A stretch of 64,000 nucleotides of DNA from Sambucus nigra (GCA_949130495.1 OX422219.1:268073111-268137110); one strand, 5' to 3'. Shown: positions 22,042 through 34,640, counted from the stretch's first letter. The notes: a model not told the origin generated them from the sequence alone. Made by a program: numbers and translations.

Positions 22042-25000
22042 ATAAGGAAATTTTGCCCTCAAAATTCAGGCATATCTCACAAGAAGACTAAAGGGATATT
22101 TTTTAAATATCATTCTCTCATTCCCAAGTAAATCTTCTATACTCTCCATGATCTAAAATTAATAACCGTTCATTCCTCACATGAACTGTCGGGCCTACCT
22201 TTACAATAATGGGAAAAATATGCCTAACCCGACACAAGCTTATCTTTCATCACAAAGCGTGTTATCTCCTTCATAAAAAAAATTCCCACATTAAATTTGA
22301 TTTTTCCACCTCAAATTTCACAAGACTCCTATTCGCGTCATCATAGCCCTTCTAACAATCTTGGGCAATTCGTTTTCTGTTTCAAATGATCTCAGTCGTC
22401 GAAAAGATGTATTGGATTATTCTAGGTCCAAGAAGTTTATTATCTCCTACCTCCAATCAACAAGAAGGAATCTACGCGGCCTGCTACACAACACCACCTA
22501 TAGTGCCATACCCCTCATTGGGTTAGTACGAATTATGGTTTACCAATTCGACCCAAAAGAATGTTTTGCTTCCATTCACCAAAAAGTAAATATGTACATA
22601 AAAAAACGCCCTCCAACATACATTGTTTCTCCTCGTTTTAACCAATTATATTCGGGTGGTAGAAGGTACTCAACCTTAACCGGTCCCTATTGTTTCCCGG
22701 AAACTTCATCAGAAATGGGACATAAGAACCTTGTCTTGGTCCGACACTACATTGATAGGTACCCCATAATGTTTCATAAACTCCATATTATCCTCCACTT
22801 ATACCCATGACCGCTTTACAACATCGATATTCCAGTGATTAAATCCATGGATACACTCCGCCATTCTCGCACCGGTATTTCTAACGGTCGCAACAATCCA
22901 ATCTGTTGTCGGCAGTCCACCTACACTAATTGGCAAATGGTGCATAGGGAGACCAACTCAAAAATGTCATTTCCCCTTTCTTCCATGACTCTCATCTTGA
23001 TAGTAGGCGTCACTGTCGACACTGATATAAACGCCCTAGTGATAGTATCTTTCTAGTTAATCTCCTTCCGCTTGTCCTTCCCTGCCATTACTAGTTCCTT
23101 CCCTACCATCACCTTTTCTTTTCCCTGGGTGATATTAAAAGTCAAATTGATTGCCCATCAAGAAATCCAACCACCAATTTCACCGCACAATTTGTTCTTT
23201 CTGTGAGAGAAAATGTAGTGTCACTTGTGGTCCGTGAAGAGACTTAATTCCACTCCCAAGAGATAGTGCCTCTACATCTTTTAGGCGAACATTATTTCAG
23301 CGTGCTCTTAGTCTTGAATGGGATGATTTTCCTCAAAGGGTTCAAGCCACAAGATATATACGCAATGATCCCATGTTCATGTAATAATACATCGCTCCAT
23401 TCTTGCGGAGACGCGTCTATAATAACCAAATAGTTCACTCCTGAACTTGGCACCGCTAATTTATGATTAGGAGTTAACTTGTCCTTCAGTAAATTAAAAA
23501 CTAAGTCGTAGATGTAACAGTTTCTCTAGAAATGGGCCTCATTTTTTTTCCCAGCCTAATATCCCAAGTTACCCAAGATCCATATTTTCCCACCAACCTT
23601 CTCGTGGTTACCCCACTACTGCACTTCTAAAACAACACCATATGCGCCATAAGCCTTACATCCTACTAATATTAAGGTTGAAGCGTTTCCTACCCACGTG
23701 AAACAAGTACTATACTATCTATGTCCCTAGTGCCCAAGACCTTTCTCAATTTCCAACATTCGCTCGGTTTCATGGGTGGGACGTCTCGCAAAGCAAAATC
23801 CAGATAAGGAACCCTCCCATTACACTACTACCTCGCACCGCTGGTCATTGAGATAATGGCTTAAGGCATCCGATCGGGACCATTAACGATCTAAACTCTT
23901 AACTTTACTAACACGCTTCTACATCTAGGTCCTACCATTCTGCAAAATAAAATAAATAAATAAAAAAATCAAACTAATCGGGTACCTCCATTCTGCAAAG
24001 TATTACGAGTCCTCTACCCAATTATATATACATATATCATTTTGATTTTCCTTCTAATCATGACCTGGCTATAAGCCTTAATTCGACTTTCTTATTTTTG
24101 TCTCACCCACATTTATCAGGTGAGAGAACTATTTCCAGTGCTTCTGCACCACACATTAACTTTTAGCCCTTTAATCAATCACATGACTCTCGGCTAATTC
24201 CACCAAAACCAACATCCTAACATAAAGTAACAACTCTCCACTCTCAATGTCGTTAAGGTTCATGCGTGGAGATATGGTAACATAAAACAAGTAAATAACA
24301 ATTCATACATTTATAATAAATGATAGAAAATAGAACCTCACCACCAAGGAAAACATATAGATATAACCTCTATATTAATATCAATACTACCAAAAATCTC
24401 GAATTACACACCCGAGTCTAAGGTTAATAAAATACCGAGTTTTAATCTTACCCCACGAAACACACTTCCCTTATTCGAGGTGAAACTCACAACTACATTC
24501 TTGCCAGTTACCCTAGTTACTCCAAATAGTTCCCAGATAAAATACCCTTGTTCTAACTATACCAAAACTACTTCAACCAATGCTCTATCTAAATACCTTA
24601 TTCTCATCATTTAACTCCTTTCGGACAACATCAAAATACGTGGTTTTACATTTCTCATCACGATCATTCCCCCTCATAGTTCCCTTAACTCCCTCGGCAA
24701 AGGAAAACATACTAAAGGTCTTAACTTCCTTATTTCCATGAATCTCCTTTGGTGGAAGTCCACCACTGAGGTTTCATGAACACGATTTCTTTATAAGTGT
24801 TGATAACGCTTACTAATGAGCCCATAGTTTCATTAAAGGACTCTTTATCCCTCGTACCTACCTTACTTCGGTGCAAGGTTTCCTTACCCATATATCTCTT
24901 CCTTTACTGTCGGCCTCTAACCAATCCTCTTAGGAATACTTGAAAAGTCGCACTCCCTTCAGCCCTGATAGATCAAAGGAACTAACTGTTAGAACCATCC

Positions 25001-25637
25001 ATGAGGTTCATCTATGAGAAAAACATCATTCTCCTTTAAATACGGGGACTATGGTTCCTACTATTTCAACATTGCTCCAATCGGTGGAAAAATTTTCCTC
25101 AAATTTTCTCACCTGGGTATTCCTATACCCCGCTCTATGCCAGAGCTTATGAGCCCAATACATTCACTGAATAAATCTACACGGCCTCCTCGTCACTAAA
25201 CTTTAATGCATAGTCCTTATCAAGGACATTTCAAACATTTTTCCAATTTAACTTTACTAAATAATCCAAGTTTAATACCACTCTCTTCTAGTAGCGGTAC
25301 TTGGGAAATTATAGCTACTATATCCTTGTAATCATTGTAGAAATCTAAGAAAATGCCACAAAGTGAGTGACCTCTAATGCGATACTCATCCTCGATTTCA
25401 GTTTATAGTTATGACTAAGCCCTAACTCGCCATCATATGGCCTTACCTATTCACCTTTCTCTAATCCGTACATGAATCTCGAATGATCACGTAAAAGATT
25501 TACCGACATTTTACATCATGGCAGGAGAATGATATCTCACAATAGAAATCAATGATCCTAATCCTAAGGCTCTACATCAATTAAAAAACAACGTTGAAGG
25601 TGTAACACATCTGCATAGATTCCTAAGGACATTAGAA
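22042..25637 (-). pseudogene. Decayed pol/gag region of element 2
   Basis: Nucleotide-level resemblance to element 1 in the same order: integrase tail (22042-22350), integrase core (about 22360-23060), RNase H C-terminus (23110-23300; minus strand has a YHPGK-like block) and RNase H start (23300-23500, including the cacttgtggtccgtgaa segment). Beyond ~23600 toward the PBS I cannot assign domains with confidence, and RT and gag are either deleted or unrecognisable. The plus-strand frame at 22361-22810 is the antisense of the decayed integrase. Confidence 0.65.
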
Positions 25638-25656
25638 CCTGATGCTCCAATTACCA
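25638..25656 (-). other. Primer-binding site of element 2
   Basis: The minus strand reads TGGTAATTGGAGCATCAGG two bases inside the LTR. The first five bases match the initiator-Met PBS and the tail matches element 1. Confidence 0.6.
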
Positions 25657-25658
25657 TC

Positions 25659-28548
25659 TGTGAAAACCCTCTTATTAAAATAAGAGGTGTCTAGCACGAT
25701 ACTCCAATAATTACAAGAACCATAAATGGTCCATTCTTAGTATCACTGTCGTTAAAATAATAATACGAGATAACCACCAATTATTTTAAGAAACGGAGTG
25801 TCAAAATTTAAATTATAAGTTTAAAGAAAATTATTTAGACAATCCAATTTGAAAAGAAGGTGGATATCAAAACAAACGAATAATGGAATTAAAATAAAGT
25901 ACAATGTAATAACCGAATAAAGTTCAATGTAATAACCGAATAAGCTGTCGATTAACAGACCAATACAAACGGGTTACACCAAGTATTAAAATTAAATATC
26001 ACATTATAATAAACAAGTACAAAACTTGGGTAACACACCCGAATGTATAGACTGATCATAACTAGAGTACAAAAGATAGAAGCATCTATAACAAATATCC
26101 TACAACGTCCGCAATATGTTATTGCTCCAGAACAACTGTGATGGAGAGGTCAATACGGGCGTCCTTGCGGTGGAGCACCTGGGCAAAAATAGAATTGATA
26201 CAAAACAAAGAGATATAGACAGGTCAGGGCCCGGTTTGATATGATCACCATATCAATAAAATGCATGACAGTTATGAATATTTTATCATCAATCATAAAC
26301 TTATCTCGCTCTCACAAATAATGATAAAAATTCTCACCTCTCAATCTTAAAGCACAAACTAGCACAATAACAATGATAATACTCAATGTCCTTATACACA
26401 TGAGAGAAATATCTAAGTTTCATTTACTGAATTCTAATATTAGTTTTACACGACTTAATTTCACAATTCCTTTTTCTTTTTAGGAAACATACTTAAAGCA
26501 ATTTATTTCACAAAATGCTTTACCAATCCAGTTTTTATACCATTGAACTTCACAGTTCCTTTTTTATCTCTAGGAAACATATTCAAAGCAGTTTATCTCA
26601 CCAATTGCTTTATCATCATTACAAGTTCCACTTTATTAAGAATAGTTATAATCACATCATATAATGATTCTAAGACCGTCCTTTCGAATTTCCCCACTGG
26701 ACGCGCCCCTAAATGGCTATCATCTTCCAGGGCCTATCGTACAAGACAACCTGGGCATCTTATAACACAATATCGGGAAGCGTCCATATACTTTCGACAA
26801 TGAGTCATAACCACACCTTAAATTACCCCACTTCGAACAATAATCACACAATAATAATCGATCCTATGGCCGGGGACTATATTCACCCTGCATTCACTAG
26901 CCAGGGGACTTCACCTCATGCGCGTAACTTCCCATATGATAGAGATTTATAGAGGTGTGTATATGCAAATTTTCATTTACCAGTTTTTCTCATTTAAAAC
27001 CTCCACTATTTATTTTGTTTACATTCTCAAAATCATTTACTTAACAATTAAGTGTCAATTTATAGTATTCATTACATTTTATCCATAGCCATATGTGACT
27101 ATTATCATCATTATAAACCTCAATGTTCAAGCATCTCCAATACAAATCTCCATGAATTAACATCCATTCCTCAAACCATAATGTATGATTTAATTACAAC
27201 CCAAGTATAGAAGGCCACATTTCCTCACTATATTTCCCTTAGACCTAAACTAATTCATTTTATAAAAGAATCATTTATCTACGTCTAATTTAACTAACGA
27301 AATTAATTCCCATTCTACGTCCCAAATTTCATTTCTAACTTAGGTTCTTAGATACCTTACTAATGAACTCTAATATTCTACTTTTACTTCATTCAATAAG
27401 GTTCCGAAGTCCATATCTTAAAAGAAAGAAACTAGAAGAAACTAGATAACATAGGGTGAAAAATAGGGGACCGGTCGACCGATCATGGGACCGCGGTCGA
27501 TCACGCCTCTCAGGTTTTTCCTAAAAAGGAAAGCAGAAAGCCCAATTTGGAAGGCCCGATCGACCGATCCTGGGACCGCGGTCGAATGTGCTCTGGATTT
27601 ATACTCATCGAAGAAATCCGTTGCTTCCCCCTTAAGACTGCGGTCGACCGCGCCTCATAGACCCTCGAAAATTCCTTATTCTCCAAAGCCAAATACAACA
27701 CCTAAAACACCTTATTCCTACACTCCCTTCATTCTCATCAACCAACAACCTACCCACAATAATTATACACCACAATAAACCCATATAACCACCTTAAATC
27801 ACACAATCTACAATATCTACGGATTAAACACTAAAGTTTACCAAAACCTACTAATTTCTCCCAATTTCCAATTTACACAGAAATCACAATTTATCCACAA
27901 TAAATCATATACTAGCATGTAGGAAACTTTCCTCAAGTTTGTAGACTCGGATTTCCTTCCCGTAGCAACACTTTCAGCTCCAAATATCCAATTCTCTCTT
28001 TTTTTTCTCTTCTTTTCCCCCAACTTCTCTCTCTCTCTCTCTCTAGGTTTAGGAACATATATGAGAAATAAAAGGGTTGGAAGACTTAAATCATGCCTTA
28101 AACATTAATTCCCATCTTAAAATGTTAATACACCATTAAAATTACTCGTAACTACATAATTGAGTCATAACTTGTAAAAAGTGTCCGGAACTTAGAAATA
28201 CAATATGGCACTTATTTTGACTTTCTCGAACGATTCAAGACTAACCGCGCCCTCGAATTTGGCATCCGGAAATCACATAAATTATATCATGTTTCAACAT
28301 CATATTAATTCATTAATAATGATCCAATTGAAATATATGCCATAACCGTTGCTTAAAGCACCACGATGCAATCAAACATAACATAATGCTATTTACCTTC
28401 ACATAACAATAAATATGCAAGGATTCTAGTAAATATTACCTTTCAACTTACTTAAATAATATTTACTCCTTTATCCAATGTTTTATATATTTACCTCAGG
28501 TGGCAAATTTAATATAAAATAAATTACTGAAAAGTAAGTGTTATTACA
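25659..28548 (-). repeat. 5' LTR of element 2
   Basis: 2890 bp, starting tgtgaaaaccctcttatt and ending gttattaca. It carries two full GACCGCGGTC units (27489-27498, 27574-27583) and one degenerate unit (27636-27645) that has lost its first half. It also has a small local duplication at about 25902-25945 (aagt(t/a)caatgtaataaccgaataa). Confidence 0.9.
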
Positions 28549-28553
28549 GCTTC
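28549..28553. repeat. Target-site duplication, right copy (element 2)
   Basis: gcttc, an exact match to 19085-19089. Confidence 0.88.
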
Positions 28554-29045
28554 GTACCTAAAAAACGCAGCGTGGATGACTTTATTAGACAAACAGTGTC
28601 TAAAAATTGGAACACGTGGTAGTTATTGAAAAGAAAAATACTTTCTAAAGTTCAATAGCGCACAATAAAATATATAAAAAAATTATGCTGAATTTTCAAG
28701 CAGTCACATGTAGATAAATAACTAATAGATACCAAAATATCAAATTTCACTTACTTAAACCCATAAACACCATTGTCTCCCCACTGACAACAAAGTGCAA
28801 GTCATATAACCAACTTGAGGTCTATCTTGACTAAAATTAAAAAGAAAAAGAATTTGAAAGTAGCTCAGATCTAAGTGAAAACTAAGAAATATACAAACCA
28901 TCCACTTGAACTTTAACATAGCTCACGATGTTAGGTATTTATCGTTACTTAGTAAAAAGATTAAATCAAAATTAAACATAATAAGAAATACATAACGATT
29001 GAATTCAAAGTGTCATACTGAACTGCCATACCAAATTCACATTAA
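28554..29045. other. No gene seen
   Basis: AT-rich flank of element 2. From ~28993 the sequence (aacgattgaattc, then ccataccaaattc) is a degenerate relative of the adjacent foldback element arm. Confidence 0.4.
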
Positions 29046-29223
29046 TTTTTAACGATTTAATTCAGCAATTAAATGCCATGCCATACCAAACTGCTAAATT
29101 TCAGTTCCACAACCAAAATGCCTACCAAACTATTAAACAATAATGAGAATTTGGAATTGTTGAATTCAATCTTTAATTTTTGGTATGGCATGGTATTCAA
29201 TTTTTTAATTCAATCGTTAAAAA
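29046..29223. mobile_element. Foldback (MITE-like) inverted repeat
   Basis: About 178 bp with ~45-bp imperfect terminal inverted repeats. The left arm starts tttttaacgatttaattc and ends ccatgccataccaaa (29090). The right arm starts at ~29177 and ends caatcgttaaaaa. No coding capacity. I could not define a target duplication, so the superfamily is unassigned. Confidence 0.65.
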
Positions 29224-29492
29224 CTGTTCATTTGAATGAAATTAACCAAAATGTCATAGTCAGATGGTCTGGGGTAATATATATTCACACGTGATGCAAA
29301 AAAGTAATTGTACATATAATTCTAGTGCAACAAATGTCAGGTTTTCTCCTTAATCATCTCGGTGTGCCATGCTTTGATAGATACTCAAATAACAAACAAA
29401 TTATGATGGAGAGCATAGGCTTGAAATACTCCAGATGCCTGAGAAATTTTTTTACAACCTACAGAGTTTGTGTGAGAGAAAATGAGAGAAAT

Positions 29493-30085
29493 TAAGTTAT
29501 GAGGAGGCGTTGCATGCAGTGGAGGATATTTATCTTGAAGAGGGTAAGAAAAGGGAGCATGGCACTGAGTTTGTTTGCCAAAGTTATGAGTCGGTCTTAA
29601 GGAAGCGGCGAGAAGAAATCATTGAAAGTGAAAATGATGTTATGTTTATCAGTAATAGGTTTGAGTTGGATGAAATATTAAATATTCTAAAAGAAGAAAA
29701 ATATTTGAATGTCAATTAGTTCGGATTTGAGGAAACTTATAATGGCGTGACTTCTCACCTGTGTGACTTAGAATCTGGTGAAGATGATGATTGGAGAACG
29801 AAGGACTATCTGCATCAAGTGGATTCTTGCATAGAAGTTTCAATCCAGAGACAAAAAGAACACCTATCTATGGAGGTAGGTTTGTCCATTATGGCTTTTT
29901 TATGTGAAAATCACAAATGTCATCTCTCAACTGTATCTCACTCGCTTAGTAGAACAACTCATCAAAATTGATGCAAGAATCATGCAAAATGTTACTGGGA
30001 TGCAACATTTGGAAGTTAAGCTTGACCCTGCATCTGCCCATGATTATCGGTCCAAAATCGTGCCTCTAGTAAAATCATTTATGCG
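29493..30085 (+). pseudogene. Fragment of DUF629/ubiquitin-hydrolase-like gene
   Basis: The plus strand reads EEALHAVEDIYLEEGKKREH, FVCQSYESVLRKRREEIIES, DVMFISNRFELDEILN, then a TAG at 29717-29719, and in continuing frame VTSHLCDLESGEDDDW and DYLHQVDSCIEVSIQRQKEH. A GT at ~29877 likely opens an intron. A second exon-like piece (~29957-30075) reads KIDARIMQNVTGMQHLEVKL and [14 protein letters not shown] before another GT. I recognise this from plant DUF627/DUF629 proteins related to ubiquitin carboxyl-terminal hydrolases. The catalytic region is absent, and the stop and truncation make it a pseudogene. The family call is from memory and moderate. Confidence 0.6.
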
Positions 30086-30440
30086 GGTATATTTTAAACT
30101 TGTTTTTCTATATATTGTTGATGACCTCCTTTTTCCCGTGACATAATGTTGTTTGTATTTTAGGTCCATAATCTGCACCCCTGCAAAAACAAGGAAGCAC
30201 AAAGCTAAAAGTTAATCCAATCCACCATATATAGTTTGATTGCCTGATTTGTAAGAAGATTAAGCAACCGGGAAAAAGGTCGAAGAAAAGTATTCAAAAT
30301 GGGTATATCCGATTGCCTTATTTTCTTATATTGAGAACCACCATTATTCAGTACATTTATATATAGAACCCTTCAAAATACCTGTACATAAGACTCCTCA
30401 TGTTGTACATAATTAGAAGGTCGTGATAACAAATTGATTA

Positions 30441-30474
30441 TGTGTGTGTGAGAGAGAGAGAAAGAGAGAGAGAC
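30441..30474. repeat. GT/GA microsatellite
   Basis: tgtgtgtgtg followed by a ga repeat with one interruption. Confidence 0.9.
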
Positions 30475-30530
30475 CTTGTATCCATTAAGACTCCTCATGC
30501 TGCTCTCTCCTCTGTCCATAAATATGATTA

Positions 30531-30705
30531 CCAAAAAAAAATTGACGTATATAACTTTATTTGTATATATCTAGACAACATAATTGTTCCTCCTTGTTTT
30601 AGTGAGTCCAGTGAAGTGTTTAGTTTGTGCCAGTCGAAGATGGATTTAATCCCATCACTTACAGACCTTAGTCCTCGTGCTCTACCATTGAACTACCCGA
30701 TAAAA
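30531..30705 (-). mobile_element. tRNA-derived SINE candidate
   Basis: On the minus strand the 5' part reads GGGTAGTTCAATGGTAGAGCA, cut here to its A-box-like core TAGTTCAATGG, followed ~35 nt later by a degenerate B box (GGGATTAAATCC). The segment ends in a T8-9 run at ~30532, as in plant SINEs that terminate in poly(T). No acceptor stem pairs, so it is not a functional tRNA. No clear target duplication was found. Confidence 0.4.
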
Positions 30706-30769
30706 GACTTCAATTTCATTCTTCTCTACTGTTGTGAGACACACAGGTACATCACCAGCCTACGTTGAA

Positions 30770-32793
30770 GTAGCGCCCATCCGATCTTCTCTTGCCCTTT
30801 GGCCCTGAAGAAATTCAGCAAGCTGCATTAATTTAGGGAAATAACTCAGGATATTTATACATCACTACTCATTATGTACATAGATATACATATATGTACA
30901 CGCGCACACATCAACTGTACATGAAATGAAATATCTCTAAATCTATAATACTAACAAATCATCATGCTCTAAATGAAGTGAGGGACTTTAGTTAACGAAA
31001 GAAGATTGAGGGACTTTGGTAAATAAAAGAAGATTGAAACCAAGATCACAAAAAGAGGTAAGGGGGACAAAATACCCCACTTTTCTGTTCTGTTTTCCTA
31101 ATACATGCAACTCATTCTCATACCTAACATAATCAAAACCACAAAAAACACCATTAAAAAGTGACACCACTCCTAAAAGCTTAGTGAGTTTGGATGCAAG
31201 CTTCCCAAGATGAAATAAAGAATTTACATATAAAACCATGAGACAAATAAGCTCAATAATTTAAGTCTCACCAGCCTGCTTCGCTCGGTGTCTATCATTA
31301 AAACCATGAGAAAAATAATCTCCAATTAAAGATCCCCATGAAATTCAAAAAATAAAAAAAAACAATAAGGAAGGTACCTGCCCATATGTATGAAGATATT
31401 AACACTTGCTGCTAATTCTAATTCCCTCTTTAATGATATTAATCGTTTTGTACCTACTATTTTAGTCACTTACTTATCCTATAAAATCCCTCATTAGATT
31501 AATAAATGTGTTTGTCCACTTCACCTCTCCATGGTCCAGTTAGAGTCACGCCTTTCATCTGCCTCTCTAGGGGCTGATTGATTTATTAAGTCAAAAGATT
31601 ATACATTTTCACGTGACCCTTCATGCTCTACTATGTTTAAACCAATCCCTACATTAGTGAACACTACTTGTAGACCTGTTTAATCCCCTTTTCCTTCTCT
31701 GACATCAGAAAACACCCCCACACTTGTTGCATTTCCTTCACATGACTCATGTGGAGAACAATTCTTGAAAACAAAGCAAGATATGCGTAATCGATCTCTT
31801 GAAAAACACAAAGTTAACATTTGAAATCTCACATATATATCCAAATATGAAAATATTTTATTTATTGTATCTCTTTTTACCCATGTACGAAAAGTTAAGA
31901 TTTAACATTTGCCAATACATTATGAAAATTTTAGATCTGTAATATCACCAATACTGTATGAAAATTCCAATACATGCATCTATTTGCTTTGGATTTTTGT
32001 CAAACACATAGGATGCCACTAATAAAATGCCAAAGCAATTCAAAATCTTTTAAGATACCTTAATAATGGAATCCGAATCAAGACACCATTTCTATACTTC
32101 ACAATAATTATATTTTGTTTATTTGTATCATACATAATGAAACAAAAAAGTAATGAATAAAATCCAAATCACTTATCTAACAACCAAACGAAATTTGTTA
32201 TTCCAAAACTACCATATAAAAATTATATGTGCACACATTAATAAAAGAGTTAGGTTAATGAGAACTTGACACTTAATCTTAAAAATAATACCTTATTAGA
32301 TTTGAAAGGAGAAAAACTCAATCTACAAACCTCCATTCTATACTTAATATCTACAACCAGCAAAACAACCAAAAAAAACACCTCCGTTTTGAATCCAATC
32401 TCGAATACCAACGATCTGCAAACACATGCGCAATTCAATTTTAAATGGTAAAGAGAGAAGTCACCTGAGAGGGAGAGAGAGAGAAGTCACCGTGAGAAGG
32501 GAAGCCGAAGAGAGAGAGGGGTACTTGTTTGAGGGTTGGTGGGTTGTCTATGAGAAGAGAGTTAGAGTTTGAGATCAAAATAGGTATAATACCCTTTTAC
32601 CCTTTATTTTGAATTTTGAAGAGAAGAGAAAATAAAGTAGAGTGTGTAAAAAGAGGGGGAATCCAAATATTTAAGGGGCAAAAATGGTAAGAGGGGTATT
32701 TTAATTTCAACCATTGGATTCTTGCATTGTTGGCTCAATCCTAGCCTCTAATTAAGTTATCAACTTATGGAATAGTAAAAACCTTTTACTCCT

Positions 32794-32796
<3 letters not shown>
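30770..32796. other. No gene recognised
   Basis: About 2 kb of AT-rich sequence. A purine-rich block (32440-32540, gagaga-rich) could be the antisense of a CT-rich leader, but no following coding frame is convincing on either strand. Short frames (for example 30988-31239 minus, 83 codons) show no family I recognise. Confidence 0.4.

Positions 32797-32850
<54 letters not shown>
32797..32850. repeat. (TA)n microsatellite
   Basis: About 27 uninterrupted TA units ending exactly at the inverted-repeat element. A shorter TA run resumes at 33360-33372 on its other side. Confidence 0.95.
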
Positions 32851-32851
<1 letters not shown>

Positions 32852-33359
32852 GAGGGCCTCTCCTGTAACGACTCCTTATGGTGCAGACTCCGGTACATAC
32901 CATTTTTTTAAAATAGTAAAAAAATGAATTTTTTTATGAAACTTTATGGATATGATCTCCATGGTGGGAAGATCATCTCCAATTTTTTTCATCAAAAAAT
33001 TCCATAAAAAACCGTTGAGATGAAGTGATATGTAAAAAAATGGTATAAATATGCATTTTCGACCATTGAAATGTTGGCGATCATCTCACCCACTTTTGAT
33101 TGAATTTTTTTATGAAACTTTATGGATATGATCTCGATATTGAGAAGATCATATCCATTATGTTTCATCAAAAAATTCAATAAATAAAGCGGCTGGCGCA
33201 TACCCAACATTTCAACGGTTTTTCTACTAAAATTTTCGACGAAAAAAATTGGAGATTATCTTCTCACCATGGAGATCATATCCATTAAGTTTCATCAAAA
33301 AATAAAAAAATAGTATGTATTGGGGTCTGCACCATAAGGAGTCCTTGCAGGAGACTTTC
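32851..33359. mobile_element. Micron-like inverted-repeat element inside (TA)n
   Basis: About 510 bp with ~45-bp terminal inverted repeats. Both ends carry ctccttatggtgcagac in opposite orientations (left ~32872-32889, right complement ~33324-33342). The interior holds three related ~70-bp blocks (from ~32928, ~33103 and, inverted, ~33236) built on gatatgatctccat and gatcatctccaa. TA repeats flank both sides, as described for the rice Micron elements that target TA microsatellites. No coding capacity. Confidence 0.7.
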
Positions 33360-33403
33360 TATATATATATATTATGTTATATTATTGATAAAATGTTTTC
33401 ATG

Positions 33404-33610
33404 TTACTAGAGTCGGTCACATATCCCAAATCTACCAACTAACGGTTAAGTTAAATATCAATGTAAACTTATTAATTTTAAGGTTAGTAACTTAATATGA
33501 ATGTCATCTTATTAATCAAACTTTTACAAGTTAGCGAATTCAGTCATAAATCCCAGCTCCACTGACTAACGGTTAAGTTAAATACGAATGTTAACTTGTC
33601 AAATTTTTAG
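33404..33610. repeat. Imperfect tandem duplication (~120 bp unit)
   Basis: A block with cca(a)ctaacggttaagttaaata followed by acttatt occurs near 33436-33480 and again near 33560-33600, preceded in each case by a gtca(c/t)a.atccca segment. No coding or mobile signature. Confidence 0.55.
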
Positions 33611-33859
33611 TCAATATGTTGGTATGAAGATTAGCTTTTCAATTAATTATATAAGTCAATGAAGTTTATCACTGACCTACCCTCCTCCAACCACAAGCAA
33701 GTAGACCTTAATACATTCATAGAAAGTGAATAGGAAATAAATATAAATGGAAATTTAATTTATTGATCATATGAAATGGCACAAGGCCTATAAAAATTTT
33801 GGTAAAAAGGCCTACATCAAAGATATATAAAATATATAAAGCCCTAACAATTAGGGTGT

Positions 33860-34640
33860 TATGTCTGACCTCCTCCTACCTTTTGGCAATATCATTACCC
33901 TAATATCTTTCGCCTTCGGGAAGATCTGACTCAGTTTTTGGTTTATTTACTTTCTGTCTGAATGCCACGAAAGCTTCATTGTCACCAATGACAGGCTTTT
34001 CAATAGGAGGATCCTCTACGCAAGTAGGGTCACCATCATGAACATTCCCCTCTTAAGGATAGAAATAATCCTTTATTGAGCGTAACTAACTCTTGATAGT
34101 CTATCTATAAAGAAACTTCATGGATGTCGGCCGCAAAGTATTCGTCAAATTCTTGTCCTTGTCTTGGGTTATGTCAGTAGCGAGGGCATATTTTTGCCTT
34201 TGGAAAATCGGCCTCTCCAAACTCTTCAAGGAAAAATCCATCTTCATCTTAGTTAGCTGTGAACTCACCTTACTAAACTCCAATTGCGTTTCACCTTCAT
34301 GTAAGAACTTATCTTTACTAGTTGACTCATCATTCATCTTTCCTTGGAGATTGGCAATTAAGTTGTGCTTATTATATAACTTTTTTTTCATGATATTGGC
34401 TCGATCATAAAGAATGTCATTTTGGTTTGCCAAATTATCAGCCTGAGTGACAATCTCATGCATCTTCTGCATGGCCTGAATAAAAAAGGCAAAAAGAGGT
34501 CAGGTGGTATTAAAATTATTTCAAAAAAATTTAATATAAACAAGTATGAAGATCAAACTTACGAAGGCCATGTGGCATAGCCTTTCCTTATGAAGGCATT
34601 ATAGCGTAAAATTAATCAAGGACAACATGTCTTTGGGAAA
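33860..34640 (-). pseudogene. Coiled-coil ORF remnant, possibly a Tat-type antisense ORF
   Basis: The open part is 34101-34472 (123 codons): charged, heptad-like, with segments such as KLYNKHNLIANLQGKMNDES and QLEFSKVSSQLTKMKMDFSL. Further minus-strand reading past the stop gives GDNEAFVAFRQKVNKPKTES near 33930-33990. Upstream (34560-34740) a decayed frame may be an earlier exon. The general look (coiled coil followed by a short acidic tail) resembles the C-terminus of the antisense ORFs of Tat-lineage elements, but no diagnostic domain is visible and the assignment is tentative. Confidence 0.4.

Larger units (their letters stand above)
19090..28548 (-). mobile_element. Element 2: decayed Tekay-like LTR retrotransposon
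   Basis: Two long LTRs (19090-22021 and 25659-28548) flank a 3.6 kb internal region. The PPT (C run) is at the left and the PBS at the right, so the element reads on the minus strand. It sits between gcttc duplications. The PBS-proximal sequence (GGAGCATCAGGTTCTA) resembles that of element 1, and recognisable RNase H order places it in Ty3/gypsy near element 1. Internal coding is heavily decayed and shorter than in element 1, implying deletions. Confidence 0.88.

Noticed and set aside
22361..22810. 149-codon plus-strand frame
   Set aside because: It is the antisense of the decayed integrase of element 2, by position and resemblance to element 1.
30600..30705. Possible functional tRNA gene
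   Set aside because: A-box-like sequence is present, but acceptor and T-arm pairings fail, so it is treated as a SINE candidate only.
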